Counted from the stretch's first letter, positions 30,277-40,053 are shown. The stretch: 64,000 bases of DNA from Nocardioides astragali (GCF_024436375.1 NZ_JAFMZM010000001.1:620001-684000), one strand, 5' to 3'. The notes: generated by a model from the sequence alone, not told the origin. Numbers and translations are program-made.

Positions 30277-31213
30277 CGCTCCCCGCCAGCAGGCCGCGAA
30301 CGAAGTAGCGCTGGAGCGACAAGAACACGACCAGCGGCACGACCAGGGAGACGAAGGCGCCCGCGGAGAGCAGGTGCCAGTCCTCGCCCCGCTGCCCCGC
30401 CAGGGCAGCCAGGCGCACCGTCAGCGGTGACACCGACGGGTTGCCGCCGGCGAAGACGAGTGCCACCAGCAGGTCGTTCCAGACCCAGAGGAACTGGAAG
30501 ATGCCGAAGGCTGCGATGGCTGGGGTCATCAGCGGCAGCATGATCCTCGAGAAGATCTGCACGTGCCCGGCTCCGTCGACGCGCGCGGACTCGATGAGCT
30601 CCCCGGGGATCTCCCGCATGAAGTTGTGCAGCAGGAAGATCGCCAGTGGGAGCGCGAAGATCGTGTGGGAGAGCCACACCGTGTAGAAGCCGCCCCCGGG
30701 AGCGTCGTTGCCGGCGAGCGGCATGAGGTTGAACGGCGGGTCCACGTAGAGCCGCAGCAGCGGGATCATCGTCACCTGGATGGGCACGATCTGCAGCGCG
30801 AAGACCGCGACGAAGAGCGTGTCACGACCCCTGAACGGGATCCACGCGAACGCGTAGGCCGACATGACCGCCAAGCTGATGGGGATCAGGACCGACGGGA
30901 TCGTGATGACCACCGAGTTGATGAGGTAGGTCGCCAGGTCGACGTCCGCGCCGCTGATGACCTGCCTGTAGGAGTCGAGCGTGAACTGCGGGTCGGTGAT
31001 GACGTTCCACCACCCGTTGGTCTTGACCTCCGCCTCGGGGCGGAACGAGGAGACAAAGAGGCCGAAGGTCGGCAGTGTCCACAGGATCGCGATGACGATC
31101 GCGGCCGCCGAGGCCCAGCGTCCGGAGAGGCTCTCCCGTGCGGCGCTGCTGGCCGTCCTGGGCGGTCGAGTCGGGGTCCCGGCTGCGGGAATCGTGGGGG
31201 TCGTGGTGGTCAT
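30266..31213 (-). CDS. Sugar ABC transporter permease (MalG type)
   Basis: A 315-aa inner-membrane protein with about six helices and the permease-ATPase coupling motif (EAA loop) ELIESARVDGAGHVQIFSRIMLP, split here as ELIESARVDGAG and IFSRIMLP. The N-terminal 30 residues are Thr/Pro-rich and cytoplasmic. The last residues, LLAGSVKG, are typical of MalG-type subunits. It overlaps the MalF-type gene by 4 bp and the convergent beta-glucosidase by 11 bp. Together with the upstream subunits it forms a CUT1-type importer. Confidence 0.93.
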   Translation of the reverse strand: MTTTTPTIPAAGTPTRPPRTASSAARESLSGRWASAAAIVIAILWTLPTFGLFVSSFRPEAEVKTNGWWNVITDPQFTLDSYRQVISGADVDLATYLINSVVITIPSVLIPISLAVMSAYAFAWIPFRGRDTLFVAVFALQIVPIQVTMIPLLRLYVDPPFNLMPLAGNDAPGGGFYTVWLSHTIFALPLAIFLLHNFMREIPGELIESARVDGAGHVQIFSRIMLPLMTPAIAAFGIFQFLWVWNDLLVALVFAGGNPSVSPLTVRLAALAGQRGEDWHLLSAGAFVSLVVPLVVFLSLQRYFVRGLLAGSVKG

Positions 31214-32196
31214 CGTGCCTCCAGACGACGCATCTGACGGATGTTGTAGACGACGATCGGCGTCACGAGGACGAAGATCAGCGTCGCGAGCGCCGCACCG
31301 AGGCCGAAGTCGAACGACCTGAAGCTCTGGACGTAGAACTCGTACGCCAGGACGCTGGTGCCGAACTGCCCGCCGGTCGCGGTGCGGACGATGTCGAACA
31401 CCTTGAGCGTGGTGATGCTGATCGTGGTGAGCACGACGATCAGCGAGGGCCGGATGCTCGGCACCGTGATGTAGCGGAACAGCTTGAGCCCGTTGACGCC
31501 GTCGAGCCTGGCCGCCTCGACGATGTCGTCCGGGATCGCCTTGATGGCCGCCGAGAGGATCGTCATCGCGAAGCCTGCCTGGACCCAGACGATGATCACG
31601 ATGAGGAAGAGCGTGTTCCAGGGCTCGGTGAGCAGGAAGCGGTAGGTGTCGAAGCCGGCCTCCTTGAGGAGACCGTTGAGGACACCGAGCTGCCCCTGCT
31701 CCTTGTCCTTGTAGTCGTAGACGAACTTCCAGATGATCGACGCTCCGACCAGGGAGATCGCCATGGGCAGGAAGATCAGCGCCTTGGCGAACTTCTCGAA
31801 GCGGGACCGGTCGATGAGCACGGCGTAGACCAGGCCTATGCCCGTCGCGAGGAGCGGTGTCAGCACCACCCAGACGGCCGTGTTCTGCAGCACCTGCAGC
31901 AGGTCGTCGTTGGTGAAGATCCTGCGGTAGTTGTCGAGGCCGGCGAAGTTGGCGCCGTCGCCGCCGAGCAGCGGTTGGTAGGCGGAGCCGAAGAACGACT
32001 GGTAGATCGTGCGGGCGGCGGGGTAGAGCAACCCCACCGCGATCAGCAGCATGGACGGGGCGATGAACGCAGCCGCCTGGATCCGCTCGCCGCTCCGCGA
32101 GCGAAGTCGGGTCGTGAGGAGCAGGATCACTCCCATCACGGCGAAGAAGAGCACGACGGCGAACGCCATCTGGACGAGCTTGTCGGTGGATGTCAT
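31210..32196 (-). CDS. Sugar ABC transporter permease (MalF type)
   Basis: A 328-aa protein with an N-terminal helix (AFAVVLFFAVMGVILLL) plus six core helices, and the EAA motif DIVEAARLDGVNGLKLFRYI. The arrangement binding protein, MalF type, MalG type is the standard CUT1 order. It is separated from the binding-protein gene by a 68-bp spacer holding a strong hairpin, which may lower permease expression relative to the binding protein. Confidence 0.93.
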   Translation of the reverse strand: MTSTDKLVQMAFAVVLFFAVMGVILLLTTRLRSRSGERIQAAAFIAPSMLLIAVGLLYPAARTIYQSFFGSAYQPLLGGDGANFAGLDNYRRIFTNDDLLQVLQNTAVWVVLTPLLATGIGLVYAVLIDRSRFEKFAKALIFLPMAISLVGASIIWKFVYDYKDKEQGQLGVLNGLLKEAGFDTYRFLLTEPWNTLFLIVIIVWVQAGFAMTILSAAIKAIPDDIVEAARLDGVNGLKLFRYITVPSIRPSLIVVLTTISITTLKVFDIVRTATGGQFGTSVLAYEFYVQSFRSFDFGLGAALATLIFVLVTPIVVYNIRQMRRLEAR

Positions 32197-32221
32197 CCGA
32201 TCCTCCAGGGTCGGGGGAGGG

Positions 32222-32258
32222 GAACGGAGCGCCCGGGGCTGACCCGGGCGCTCCGTTC
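32222..32258 (-). terminator. Intercistronic 16-bp hairpin after the binding-protein gene
   Basis: GAACGGAGCGCCCGGG (32222-32237) pairs perfectly with 32243-32258 around a 5-nt loop. It stands directly after the binding-protein stop and before the permease genes on the same strand, so it is better seen as a partial terminator or 3' mRNA stabiliser that keeps binding-protein levels above permease levels. Confidence 0.75.
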
Positions 32259-32264
32259 ACCGGG

Positions 32265-33644
32265 TCAGCTCGGCCAGGAGTCCTCGATCTTGTCGAGGGT
32301 CGCCTGGGTGTCGGCACCTGTGATCCAGTTGGTCATCTCCGACCAGAACGAGCCGGCACCGACCGCGCCGGGCATCTGGTCCGAACCGTCGAAGCGGAAG
32401 ACCGCCTCGGGGTCCTGGAGGATTTCCGCCGACAGCTGGTCGATCGGGCTCTTCAGGTTGGCGATGTCGAGACCGGTGTTGGCGCTCACCCAGCCACCCG
32501 GGGTGGCCTTGGCCTTCTCGTTGGCCCAGACGTCGGAGGACAGGAAGGTCTGGAAGGCCTGGACCTCCGGGGCGTCGCGGAACGCCGCGACGAACTCGCC
32601 GCCGCCGAGGACCGGCGTGCCGAACTCCTCGTTGGTCGTCGGCAGGTAGAAGGCGAACGCGTCGCCGGTCTCGGACACGTCCGTGCCCTCGGGCCACTGC
32701 GCGGCGTAGAAGGAGGCCTGGCGGTGCATCGCGCACTCACCGTCGAGGATCGGCATGCCGCCCTCCTGGAACGCGGTGGTCGCGATGGACTTCACGTCGC
32801 CGATGCCGCCGTTGACGTAGTCGGGGTTCTTGAGGATCTCGCCGACCCGGTCGAGCGAGTCGACGATGGCCGGGTCGTTGAAGGGGATCTCGTGGTTGAC
32901 CCACTGGTCGTAGACGTCGGGACCGGCGTCGCGCAGGACGACGTCCTCGAGCCAGTCGGTGGTGGGCCAGCCCGTGGCGTCACCGGACTCGATGCCCGCA
33001 CACCACGGCTTGGTGCCCGAGTCAGCGATCTCGTCGGAGAGGGCGATCATGTCGTCCCAGGTCTCAGGGACCTCCCACCCGTTCTCCTCGAACATCGACG
33101 GCGAGTACCAGACGAACGACTTCACGTTGGCGCCGAGCGGGGCGGCGTAGAACGTGTCGTCGACCGTCCCGTAGGCCTTCCAGTCCTCGCCGAAGAACTC
33201 GTCGACGTTCTCACTGACGGGCTCGGGTGCCTCCACCACTGCGTCGGTGTCGCGCACCAGCGTCTGGAGGAGACCAGGCTGCGGGATGTAGGCGATGTCG
33301 GGTGCGTTGCCGCCCTGGACGCGGACGACGAGCTGGGCCTCGAACTCAGAGGACCCTTCGTAGGCCACCGTGGCGCCGGTGCAGTCCTCGAAGACCTTGT
33401 AGGACTCCTTGTGGACCGCGTCCTCGGGCGCGATGATCGACGTGTAGACGCTCACCTCCTTGCCGCTGAGGTCGCCGAACTGCTCGAGCTGGGCGCACTC
33501 GGGCTTGCCGGCTCCGGGCGCGTCACCGCTGACCTCGTTGTTGCCATCGCCTCCGCCGTCGTCGGCGCAGGCAGCGAGTCCGAGGCCGGACATCGCGATG
33601 ACCGCGACAGTGGCCAGACTCTTTCGGGTCCGTGTGTTCTTCAT
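32265..33644 (-). CDS. Sugar ABC transporter substrate-binding lipoprotein
   Basis: A 459-aa CUT1-family binding protein with a signal peptide and lipobox GLAAC (C26) followed by an Asp/Gly-rich linker (ADDGGGDGNN). The mature part has the two-lobe pattern (GKEVSVYTSIIAPE, GNAPDIAYIPQPG, FVWYSPSMFEENGWEVPETWDD split as FVWYSPSMFEENG and VPETWDDM). Several similar proteins carry alpha- or beta-glucosides; the neighbouring GH1 enzyme and amylosucrase suggest a disaccharide ligand such as cellobiose or sucrose. The ATG at 33644 follows AGAGAGGG. The LacI-type operator at 33747-33760 lies about 100 bp upstream. Confidence 0.93.
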   Translation of the reverse strand: MKNTRTRKSLATVAVIAMSGLGLAACADDGGGDGNNEVSGDAPGAGKPECAQLEQFGDLSGKEVSVYTSIIAPEDAVHKESYKVFEDCTGATVAYEGSSEFEAQLVVRVQGGNAPDIAYIPQPGLLQTLVRDTDAVVEAPEPVSENVDEFFGEDWKAYGTVDDTFYAAPLGANVKSFVWYSPSMFEENGWEVPETWDDMIALSDEIADSGTKPWCAGIESGDATGWPTTDWLEDVVLRDAGPDVYDQWVNHEIPFNDPAIVDSLDRVGEILKNPDYVNGGIGDVKSIATTAFQEGGMPILDGECAMHRQASFYAAQWPEGTDVSETGDAFAFYLPTTNEEFGTPVLGGGEFVAAFRDAPEVQAFQTFLSSDVWANEKAKATPGGWVSANTGLDIANLKSPIDQLSAEILQDPEAVFRFDGSDQMPGAVGAGSFWSEMTNWITGADTQATLDKIEDSWPS

Positions 33645-33746
33645 GTCGACGTTTTCCCTCTCTATGGGTGCGGCCATGGCGGGATGGATGCCTCGGCTCG
33701 TCGGTGCGGGTGCTGGCTGTCTCGTGTGACAGACATCACCCCATGA

Positions 33747-33760
33747 TGAAAACGTTTGCG
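33747..33760. promoter_or_regulatory. LacI-family operator between divergent transporter genes
   Basis: TGAAAACGTTTGCG matches the LacI/GalR consensus TGNAANCGNTTNCA at all fixed positions but the last, with the central CpG intact. It stands out in a 275-bp spacer between the binding-protein gene (minus strand) and the ATPase gene (plus strand), so one site could control both directions. The likely ligand protein is the LacI regulator at 27812-28852. No other gene or clear element was seen in this spacer apart from GC-rich promoter sequence. Confidence 0.75.
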
Positions 33761-33919
33761 TTGTGATGCGTCAACCGCTGACCGAGTCACGGTTCCGTAA
33801 CGGTCGTCCGCTGGAGTTCGGGGTAGGGTGCGGCACGTGTGACGGGGCTCACGTCCCGTTGCTCATTTCCCTTCCACTACGGATCGTCCGGCACGTACCT
33901 GCCGGTGAAGGAGCAGACA

Positions 33920-35005
33920 ATGGCAACAGTGACGTTCGAGAAGGCGCAGCGGTGGTATCCGGGTGCCGATGAGGCGGCGGTGCCGGGCATCGACCTGGAG
34001 ATCAACGACGGCGAGTTCATGGTGCTCGTCGGCCCGTCGGGGTGTGGGAAGTCCACGACCTTGCGGATGCTCGCGGGGTTGGAGGAGGTCAACGACGGCA
34101 AGATCTTCATCGGGGACCGCGACGTGACCAACGTCCCGCCGAAGGACCGTGACATCGCGATGGTGTTCCAGAACTACGCGCTCTATCCGCACATGTCGGT
34201 CGAGGAGAACATGGCGTTCTCCCTCAAGATGGCCAAGGTCCCGACCGAGGAGCGCAAGAAGCGGGTCGCGAAGGCGGCCGAGATCCTCGGCCTGACGGAG
34301 TTCTTGCAGCGCAAGCCCAAGGCGCTCTCGGGCGGGCAGCGGCAGCGGGTCGCGATGGGGCGGGCGATCGTGCGTGCCCCGCAGGTGTTCTGCATGGACG
34401 AGCCGCTGTCCAACCTGGACGCCAAGATGCGGGTGCAGACCCGCACCGACATCGCGCGGCTCCAGCAGGATCTCGGTGTCACCACCGTCTACGTCACCCA
34501 CGACCAGGTCGAGGCGATGACGATGGGCGACCGGGTCGCGGTGATGAAGCTCGGTGTGCTGCAGCAGGTCGACACCCCGCTGAAGCTCTACGACAAGCCG
34601 GCCAACCTGTTCGTCGCCGGTTTCATCGGCTCACCGCAGATGAACCTCCTCGAGGGCGTCGCGGCCGAGGACGGCACGGTCAAGGTCGGGGGCTACAACG
34701 TTCCCGTCGACCCGACCGCCGAGCGCAAGATGAGCGGGCGCATCACGGTCGGGGTCCGCCCCGAGAACTGGCGTCTCGTCTCCGACGCCGAGAGCGGCCT
34801 GCCGGTGCGGGTCACGGTCGTGGAGGAGCTCGGCGCCGACAGCTTCGTCTACGGCACCTGCGACGTCGAGGGCGTGCCCTCCAGCGTGATCGTCCGCATC
34901 GCCGGGCGGCACCACCCGCAGAAGGGCGAGATGCTCTACGTCACGACCGACCCCCAGCACGTCCACGTCTTCGACACCGACACCGGGGAACGTCTCTCCG
35001 CCTGA
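33920..35005 (+). CDS. Sugar ABC transporter ATP-binding protein (MsmK/UgpC type)
   Basis: A 361-aa ATPase: Walker A GPSGCGKST, Q-loop FQNYALYPHMSVEENM, signature LSGGQRQRVAMGRAI, Walker B VFCMDEPLSNLD, H-loop VTHD, then a C-terminal TOBE/MalK-type regulatory domain (GVRPENW). A GAAGGAG site precedes the ATG. It is transcribed away from its own permease genes, which is unusual; CUT1 ATPases of this type can serve several importers at once. It ends 15 bp before a strong terminator. Confidence 0.95.
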   Translation: MATVTFEKAQRWYPGADEAAVPGIDLEINDGEFMVLVGPSGCGKSTTLRMLAGLEEVNDGKIFIGDRDVTNVPPKDRDIAMVFQNYALYPHMSVEENMAFSLKMAKVPTEERKKRVAKAAEILGLTEFLQRKPKALSGGQRQRVAMGRAIVRAPQVFCMDEPLSNLDAKMRVQTRTDIARLQQDLGVTTVYVTHDQVEAMTMGDRVAVMKLGVLQQVDTPLKLYDKPANLFVAGFIGSPQMNLLEGVAAEDGTVKVGGYNVPVDPTAERKMSGRITVGVRPENWRLVSDAESGLPVRVTVVEELGADSFVYGTCDVEGVPSSVIVRIAGRHHPQKGEMLYVTTDPQHVHVFDTDTGERLSA

Positions 35006-35020
35006 CGGACCGATCCCGTC

Positions 35021-35059
35021 GACGCAGGCCCCGGGAGCAGCGCTCCCGGGGCCTGCGTC
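35021..35059. terminator. 18-bp perfect terminator hairpin after the ABC ATPase gene
   Basis: GACGCAGGCCCCGGGAGC (35021-35038) pairs perfectly with 35042-35059 around a 3-nt loop. No T tract follows. It separates the ATPase gene from the leaderless amylosucrase gene. Confidence 0.85.
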
Positions 35060-35070
35060 GTGATTCGCCA

Positions 35071-35076
35071 TACTGT
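35071..35076 (+). promoter_or_regulatory. -10 box for a leaderless amylosucrase transcript
   Basis: TACTGT ends 5 nt before the GTG at 35082 and lies just after the terminator, giving the gene its own promoter. Confidence 0.5.
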
Positions 35077-35081
35077 CTCCC

Positions 35082-36953
35082 GTGACCTCGGACGCTGGCT
35101 TCCAGGACAGGATCGAGGCGTGGGCCCCCGACCTGCGCCGGACGCTCGAGCGGGTCTACGGACCCGACGCGGCTCCCGACGTGACCGCTCGGCTGCTGGA
35201 CCTGGCTCGTGCCGCGCACGAGTCGCGTCCCGACGACCTGGGTGAGCTCGACGAGCGGCGCCTGCGCGAGCCCGACTGGTTCCAGCTGCCCTCGATGATC
35301 GGCTACGCGGCGTACGCCGACAGGTTCGGCGGGACGCTGGCGGAGGTCGGGGAGCGGACGGCGTACCTGCGCGACCTGGGCGTGGGCTACCTCCACCTGA
35401 TGCCGCTGCTGACCCCCCGACCGGCTCCCAACGACGGCGGCTACGCGGTGATGGACTACCGGTCCGTGCGCCCCGACCTCGGCACCACCGACGACCTGCG
35501 CTCGCTCGCGACGACGCTGCGCGAGCAGGGCATCAGCCTGTGCCTCGACCTGGTGCTCAACCACGTCGCGCGCGAGCACGAGTGGGCCGTCGCGGCCCGG
35601 GCGGGTGACCGCGACAAGCGCGCCTACTTCCACGTGTACGACGACCGCGCTGAGCCCGACGCCTACGAAGCCTCGCTGCCGGAGGTGTTCCCCGACTTCG
35701 CACCGGGCAACTTCACGTGGGACGACGAGCTCGCCGGGTGGGTGTGGACGACCTTCAACGACTACCAGTGGGACGTCAACTGGTCCAACCCGTCGGTGCT
35801 GTGCGAGTACGCCGACATCATCCTGGGCCTGGCGAACCTGGGTGTGGAGGTGTTCCGGCTCGACGCGATCGCCTTCCTCTGGAAGCGGCTCGGGACCGAC
35901 TGCCAGAACCAGCCCGAGGTGCACGAGCTCACACGCGCGCTGCGCACCGTCGCGCGGATCGCGGCTCCGGCCGTCCTCTTCAAGGCCGAGGCGATCGTGG
36001 GCCCGACGGACCTGCCCGCCTACCTCGGCGTGGGCGACCACGCCGGCCGGGTGAGCGACCTGGCCTACCACAACGGCCTCATGGTGCAGGTCTGGTCGAT
36101 GCTCGCGTCAGGAGACGCGCGCCTGGCCGCGTACGCCCTCCAGCAGCTGCCGCCGCCACCGTCGACGACCGCCTGGGTCACCTACGCCCGGTGCCACGAC
36201 GACATCGGCTGGGCCATCTCCGACGAGGACGCGCGCGCGGTCGGGCTCGACCCGGTCGCGCACCGACGGTTCCTGTCCGACTGGTACTCCGGCGCCCATC
36301 CGGGGTCCTGGGCGCGCGGACTCGTGTTCCAGCAGAACGAGGCGACGGGGGACCGGCGCATCTCCGGCACCCTGGCGTCGCTGGCCGGGCTCGAGGCCGG
36401 TGATCCGGGCGCCACTGCGCGCATCCTGCTGGCGCACGCCCTGATCCTCTCGTTCGGCGGAATCCCCGTGCTCTGGATGGGCGACGAGGTCGGGCTGCTC
36501 AACGACCCTGGGTGGGCCGACGAGCCGGCGCACGCCGCGGACAACCGCTGGGCGCACCGCCCGCAGATGCCGTGGGACCTCGTCGAGGGGCACGCAGACC
36601 CCCACGGCATCGAGGCCGGCATCCGGGACCTGATCGACGTACGCAGGGACCTGCCACAGCTCCACTCCGCCACGCCGACCGAGGTCTGGGACCCGCGAGA
36701 CCCCCGTGTGCTCCTGCTCGTCCGCAGGCACCCCGACGGACCGCTGCTCGCCGCCCACAACGTCTCCGGCGAGGAGGCATGGGTGGCCGCGGACGTCCTG
36801 CACTGGCTCGGGCTGCACACCCCTGGCCTGCGCGACGCCATCACGGGCACAGCTCCGGAGCTGCACGACGGTGCGGTTCGGCTCGCGCCCTACGCCGCCG
36901 CGTGGCTCCACGACAGCGACCTGGTCTCGGGAGACCAGCTCCGGGGCCGCTGA
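35082..36953 (+). CDS. Amylosucrase-like GH13 glucosyltransferase
   Basis: A 623-aa GH13 enzyme of the amylosucrase group, which splits sucrose and transfers glucose to an alpha-1,4-glucan. Catalytic residues: nucleophile D261 in [15 protein letters not shown], acid/base E303 in LFKAEAIVG, and the transition-state Asp in CHDDIGW (H372, D373-D374). The alpha-helical N-terminal domain (residues 1-80), the DAIAFLWK sequence and the [12 protein letters not shown] loop are typical of amylosucrase rather than alpha-amylase. No signal peptide, so it acts on imported sucrose. The substrate assignment is from family pattern; sucrose hydrolase activity is a possible alternative. Confidence 0.88.
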   Translation: MTSDAGFQDRIEAWAPDLRRTLERVYGPDAAPDVTARLLDLARAAHESRPDDLGELDERRLREPDWFQLPSMIGYAAYADRFGGTLAEVGERTAYLRDLGVGYLHLMPLLTPRPAPNDGGYAVMDYRSVRPDLGTTDDLRSLATTLREQGISLCLDLVLNHVAREHEWAVAARAGDRDKRAYFHVYDDRAEPDAYEASLPEVFPDFAPGNFTWDDELAGWVWTTFNDYQWDVNWSNPSVLCEYADIILGLANLGVEVFRLDAIAFLWKRLGTDCQNQPEVHELTRALRTVARIAAPAVLFKAEAIVGPTDLPAYLGVGDHAGRVSDLAYHNGLMVQVWSMLASGDARLAAYALQQLPPPPSTTAWVTYARCHDDIGWAISDEDARAVGLDPVAHRRFLSDWYSGAHPGSWARGLVFQQNEATGDRRISGTLASLAGLEAGDPGATARILLAHALILSFGGIPVLWMGDEVGLLNDPGWADEPAHAADNRWAHRPQMPWDLVEGHADPHGIEAGIRDLIDVRRDLPQLHSATPTEVWDPRDPRVLLLVRRHPDGPLLAAHNVSGEEAWVAADVLHWLGLHTPGLRDAITGTAPELHDGAVRLAPYAAAWLHDSDLVSGDQLRGR

Positions 36954-36964
36954 CGGTCCTCGTC

Positions 36965-39919
36965 TCAGCGGCGCAACGTGCGGGCGCCTTCGGCTCCGAG
37001 CCGGCCCCCAGCACCCCCGCTCGCCGCCGCGGTGGCCAGGACCGCGGTCGTCAACGGCAGGTGCTGCCGGGCGTCGCGCAGCGCAGCGTCGATCAGACCG
37101 GACGCGACGGTCCGCCGCCCGGACCGGATCGCAGCCTGCGCACCCCGCCACCTGCAGTACGCAGCCGGGTGCGGTCGCCGGACCCGATCGAACAGCGCGC
37201 CGGCGGCGACCCACAGGTCCGTCGTGTCGCGCCCGACCCCTCTCGCGACCTCGGCGTCGTACGTCTGCGCCACGGCAGCCGCGACGTGGTCGTCGTCGGA
37301 GACCAGGATCAGGTCCTCCAGGACGTCCATGAGCGAGGTGACCTCGGACACCGCTCGAGAATCGCCAGCGGCAACAGCAGCCTCCGCCGCAGCCCGTGCC
37401 GCCAGGGCCGGCATCGCGCCGGCGTGGACGTGGCTCCCTTGCGAGACCCACCTGTCCAGCACGGATCGTGCGCAGTCCCACGCCTCGACGGGACGTCCGC
37501 TCCACAGCAGCAGCTTCGTGCGCACCTCGCCGAGATAGTCCTGCGAGGCTTGCGCCCCGAGCTGGTGCCTCATGATCTCGTCCAGCCGCGTCTGGGCCCC
37601 GACGAGGTCGCCTCGAGCGATGTCGATCTCCGCACGGGTGAGGTGGAGTGCCCAGCGCTCGTGCCGGAACTCGCCGTCCGCCGCTCGGCCGACGGCGCGA
37701 GCGGCCCGCTCGACGTCGCCGGCGAGCAACCATGCCTCCGCCGTGTTTGAGCGCGTTGTCGACACGAGCTGGCTGTCGATGTGCAGCTCGTCAGCCACCC
37801 GCAGGGCGCGCTCGGTCGCGGCGGCCACCTCGCTCGCGGGTGCCCCGACCTCGAGCAGGACGTCGCTGTGCACCATGGCGATGTAGGCGTCGCCGAGTGG
37901 ATCGGGCACCGCGGGCGGTCGGGCGGCCGCACTGATACGTTCCAGTCCCAGGCTGCGGCGTCCCGCGGCGAAGTCGAACCACCCTTGGGCAGCGAGCAGT
38001 CGACGGTGCTGGAGCTCGTCACCCACGTCGGTGTTGACCTCGATGGCGAGCTCGATGTCGGCCATCGCCTCCTCCCAGCGGCCCAGGTCCTGCCGCAGCC
38101 AGGCCCTGGTGCGCAGGGAGTCGACCCGGTGCGCGCCGGAAGGGAGCGTGGCGAACAAGGTCACCGCGCGCTCGGCGAGCCCCAGTGCCGTCTCGGCGTC
38201 GTCCAGGACCCCTGCGAAGTCCGCGGCGAGCATGCACAGCTCGGCCTCCTCCGCCGCGTCGAGATCGTGCCGGCGCCGCGCGCCATCGGCGAGCTCAGCG
38301 GCGCGACGAGTCTGGGAGGACGCCTCCAGGGCGGACATCGCGGCGACGGTGGCGCGGAACCGTGACAGCGAGGGGGAGCCGGCAACCTGCAGGTCGTCCG
38401 GCCAGATCGCCAGGGCGCGCAGCCACTGGTCGGCAGCCTGTGCCTTCGCGAATCGCGCCTCAGCGTCCCGAGCCGCCCGGATGCGCCACGGGAGCTCCTC
38501 GGCGGGCACACCCGCCGCCTGCCAGTGGGTGGCCACCTCAGCCGCCGGCGCGTCCGCGTCGTCGGCCAGCGCCTGTGCCAGGCGACGGTGCTCGGTCGGC
38601 GCCTCACCGGGCACCAGCATCCGCAGCACCGCCTCGCCCAACAGGGGGTGTCGCAGCTCCACGGTGCTCGAGCGGTGGTCCGCGCGGAGCAACCGACGGT
38701 CCCGCAGCTCGCGGAGGGCCGCGGTCAATCGAGACTCGTCGAGCTGGGCGGTCGCAGCGATGACGTCGTACGGCAGGCCGCGCCCGGCGATCCCCAGCGC
38801 CCGGGCGACGCACCAACAGCTCTCGTCGAGCTCGCGAAGGCGGGTGACGAGCACGTCCTCGAGCAGTGGGGGCAGATCTACTCCGTCCGAGGTCGCGAGC
38901 TGCTCGGTGAACAGGGGCAGCCCCTGGCTACGGGCGTGGATCCGGTCCACTGCCGCGGGCGAGACCTCACCGCAGATCATCTCGAGCTGTTCGGCACTCG
39001 CGGCGCGGTCGAGCGGCTCGAGCGCCAGCACCGTCACGTGCGGACTGCGTTGCACGCGACGGAGCCATTCCACCTTGTGGGCGGGGACATCAGGGTCCTC
39101 GGAGCGCCAGGTGACGATGGCGGGAACGCGTGGCGGCCTGGCCACGAGGTTCTCCAGGAGGTCCAGCGTGGCGTCGTCGGACCAGTGCAGGTCCTCGATC
39201 ACCACCGCCAGCGGATGCTGCTCCCCCAACGCCACGACGAGGGAGGCGACAGCCGAGTAGAGGCGCGGACGCGACCACTCGTCCTCGGGGTCCTCCTGCT
39301 GGGCCAGAGGAGCCACCTCCGGCAACAGCCGAGCCACCGACGGAGCCACGTACGGCGGGCAGGCGCGCAGCGCCTCGGTCACCCACCGTCCATCATCGAG
39401 GGTGTACGCCGATCGCAGGATGTCGGCGATCGGAAGCAGCGGCACTTCTCGCGACAGCGGCAGGCAGGACCCCAGCAGGACCCGTGCCCTCGCTGCGGCC
39501 AGATCGGCGGCACACTCCACGAGTCGGGTCTTGCCCATGCCTGCCTCACCACTGACCAGGAGCACCCCGCTCCCGGTCTCCGCGTGGCGTCGCACGACTC
39601 CGAGCTCGGCCCGACGACCGGCGAGCATGCGCGATGCCGTCGAGGTGTCGTCGCTCGCCCCCGAGCTCGCCCTGACCCACAGGCCACGAATCGTGGGGAC
39701 GTCGCCGCCCATCGCCTCGACCAGCAGCTCCACGGTCCCCCATGCCGGTAGCCGGGGGGAGGAGAAGGCGTGGGACACCGTCGTGTGCGAGCAGCCGACC
39801 TCGGCTCCCAGCCTCCGCAAGCTCGGCCAGCCGGCCTGGCGGTGCAGCTCGTGCAGTGCCTCGACGAAGTCGTCATGTGGGCCGCCGGGCAGGTCCGGAC
39901 GGGGCAGTGCGCCCACCAT
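36965..39919 (-). CDS. STAND-type regulator 4: XRE-like HTH, AAA ATPase, TPR repeats
   Basis: A 984-aa paralogue. HTH GCSHTTVSHAF (42-52), Walker A GEAGMGKT (124-131), Walker B LAVVIED with LHWSD, TPR-like body, and C-terminal RVRRPHPAAYCRWRGAQ and ARQHLPLTTAV followed by an Ala/Gly-rich tail. The ATG at 39919 (MVGALPRPDLPGGPHDD) has the ribosome site GGAGGTGG; the longer open frame upstream lies in the promoter region. Divergent from the 94-aa lipoprotein 2 gene with a 187-bp spacer holding GTCAAC direct repeats, which makes that gene the obvious candidate target. Confidence 0.76.
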   Translation of the reverse strand: MVGALPRPDLPGGPHDDFVEALHELHRQAGWPSLRRLGAEVGCSHTTVSHAFSSPRLPAWGTVELLVEAMGGDVPTIRGLWVRASSGASDDTSTASRMLAGRRAELGVVRRHAETGSGVLLVSGEAGMGKTRLVECAADLAAARARVLLGSCLPLSREVPLLPIADILRSAYTLDDGRWVTEALRACPPYVAPSVARLLPEVAPLAQQEDPEDEWSRPRLYSAVASLVVALGEQHPLAVVIEDLHWSDDATLDLLENLVARPPRVPAIVTWRSEDPDVPAHKVEWLRRVQRSPHVTVLALEPLDRAASAEQLEMICGEVSPAAVDRIHARSQGLPLFTEQLATSDGVDLPPLLEDVLVTRLRELDESCWCVARALGIAGRGLPYDVIAATAQLDESRLTAALRELRDRRLLRADHRSSTVELRHPLLGEAVLRMLVPGEAPTEHRRLAQALADDADAPAAEVATHWQAAGVPAEELPWRIRAARDAEARFAKAQAADQWLRALAIWPDDLQVAGSPSLSRFRATVAAMSALEASSQTRRAAELADGARRRHDLDAAEEAELCMLAADFAGVLDDAETALGLAERAVTLFATLPSGAHRVDSLRTRAWLRQDLGRWEEAMADIELAIEVNTDVGDELQHRRLLAAQGWFDFAAGRRSLGLERISAAARPPAVPDPLGDAYIAMVHSDVLLEVGAPASEVAAATERALRVADELHIDSQLVSTTRSNTAEAWLLAGDVERAARAVGRAADGEFRHERWALHLTRAEIDIARGDLVGAQTRLDEIMRHQLGAQASQDYLGEVRTKLLLWSGRPVEAWDCARSVLDRWVSQGSHVHAGAMPALAARAAAEAAVAAGDSRAVSEVTSLMDVLEDLILVSDDDHVAAAVAQTYDAEVARGVGRDTTDLWVAAGALFDRVRRPHPAAYCRWRGAQAAIRSGRRTVASGLIDAALRDARQHLPLTTAVLATAAASGGAGGRLGAEGARTLRR

Positions 39920-39946
39920 CCACCTCCGTCCTCTACCCCGTTCCTG

Positions 39947-39957
39947 CAGGATGCGCC
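39947..39957 (-). promoter_or_regulatory. STAND-family promoter-like element (STAND 4)
   Basis: CAGGATGCGCC, 28 bp before the STAND 4 ATG, matches the STAND 1 element at 8 of 11 positions. ACGGGGT lies between it and the start, as at STAND 1. Confidence 0.3.
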
Positions 39958-40017
39958 GCCTCCGAGGAGCGTGTCCATGGCATTTCCCCGGTGGTCCTGA
40001 CCGGGTCCGGCCAGCTC

Positions 40018-40053
40018 CGTCAACCGGTGTCAACCAGGTGGCCGCGAGCCGCA
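40018..40053 (+). promoter_or_regulatory. Direct-repeat operator of lipoprotein 2
   Basis: CGTCAACCGG and TGTCAACCAG follow each other at a 10-bp step (40018 and 40028). GTGTCAACCA (40027-40036), 11 bp, then GCCGCA (40048-40053) repeats the lipoprotein 1 promoter layout exactly, and the distance to the start codon is nearly equal (80 versus 82 bp). Confidence 0.6.
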
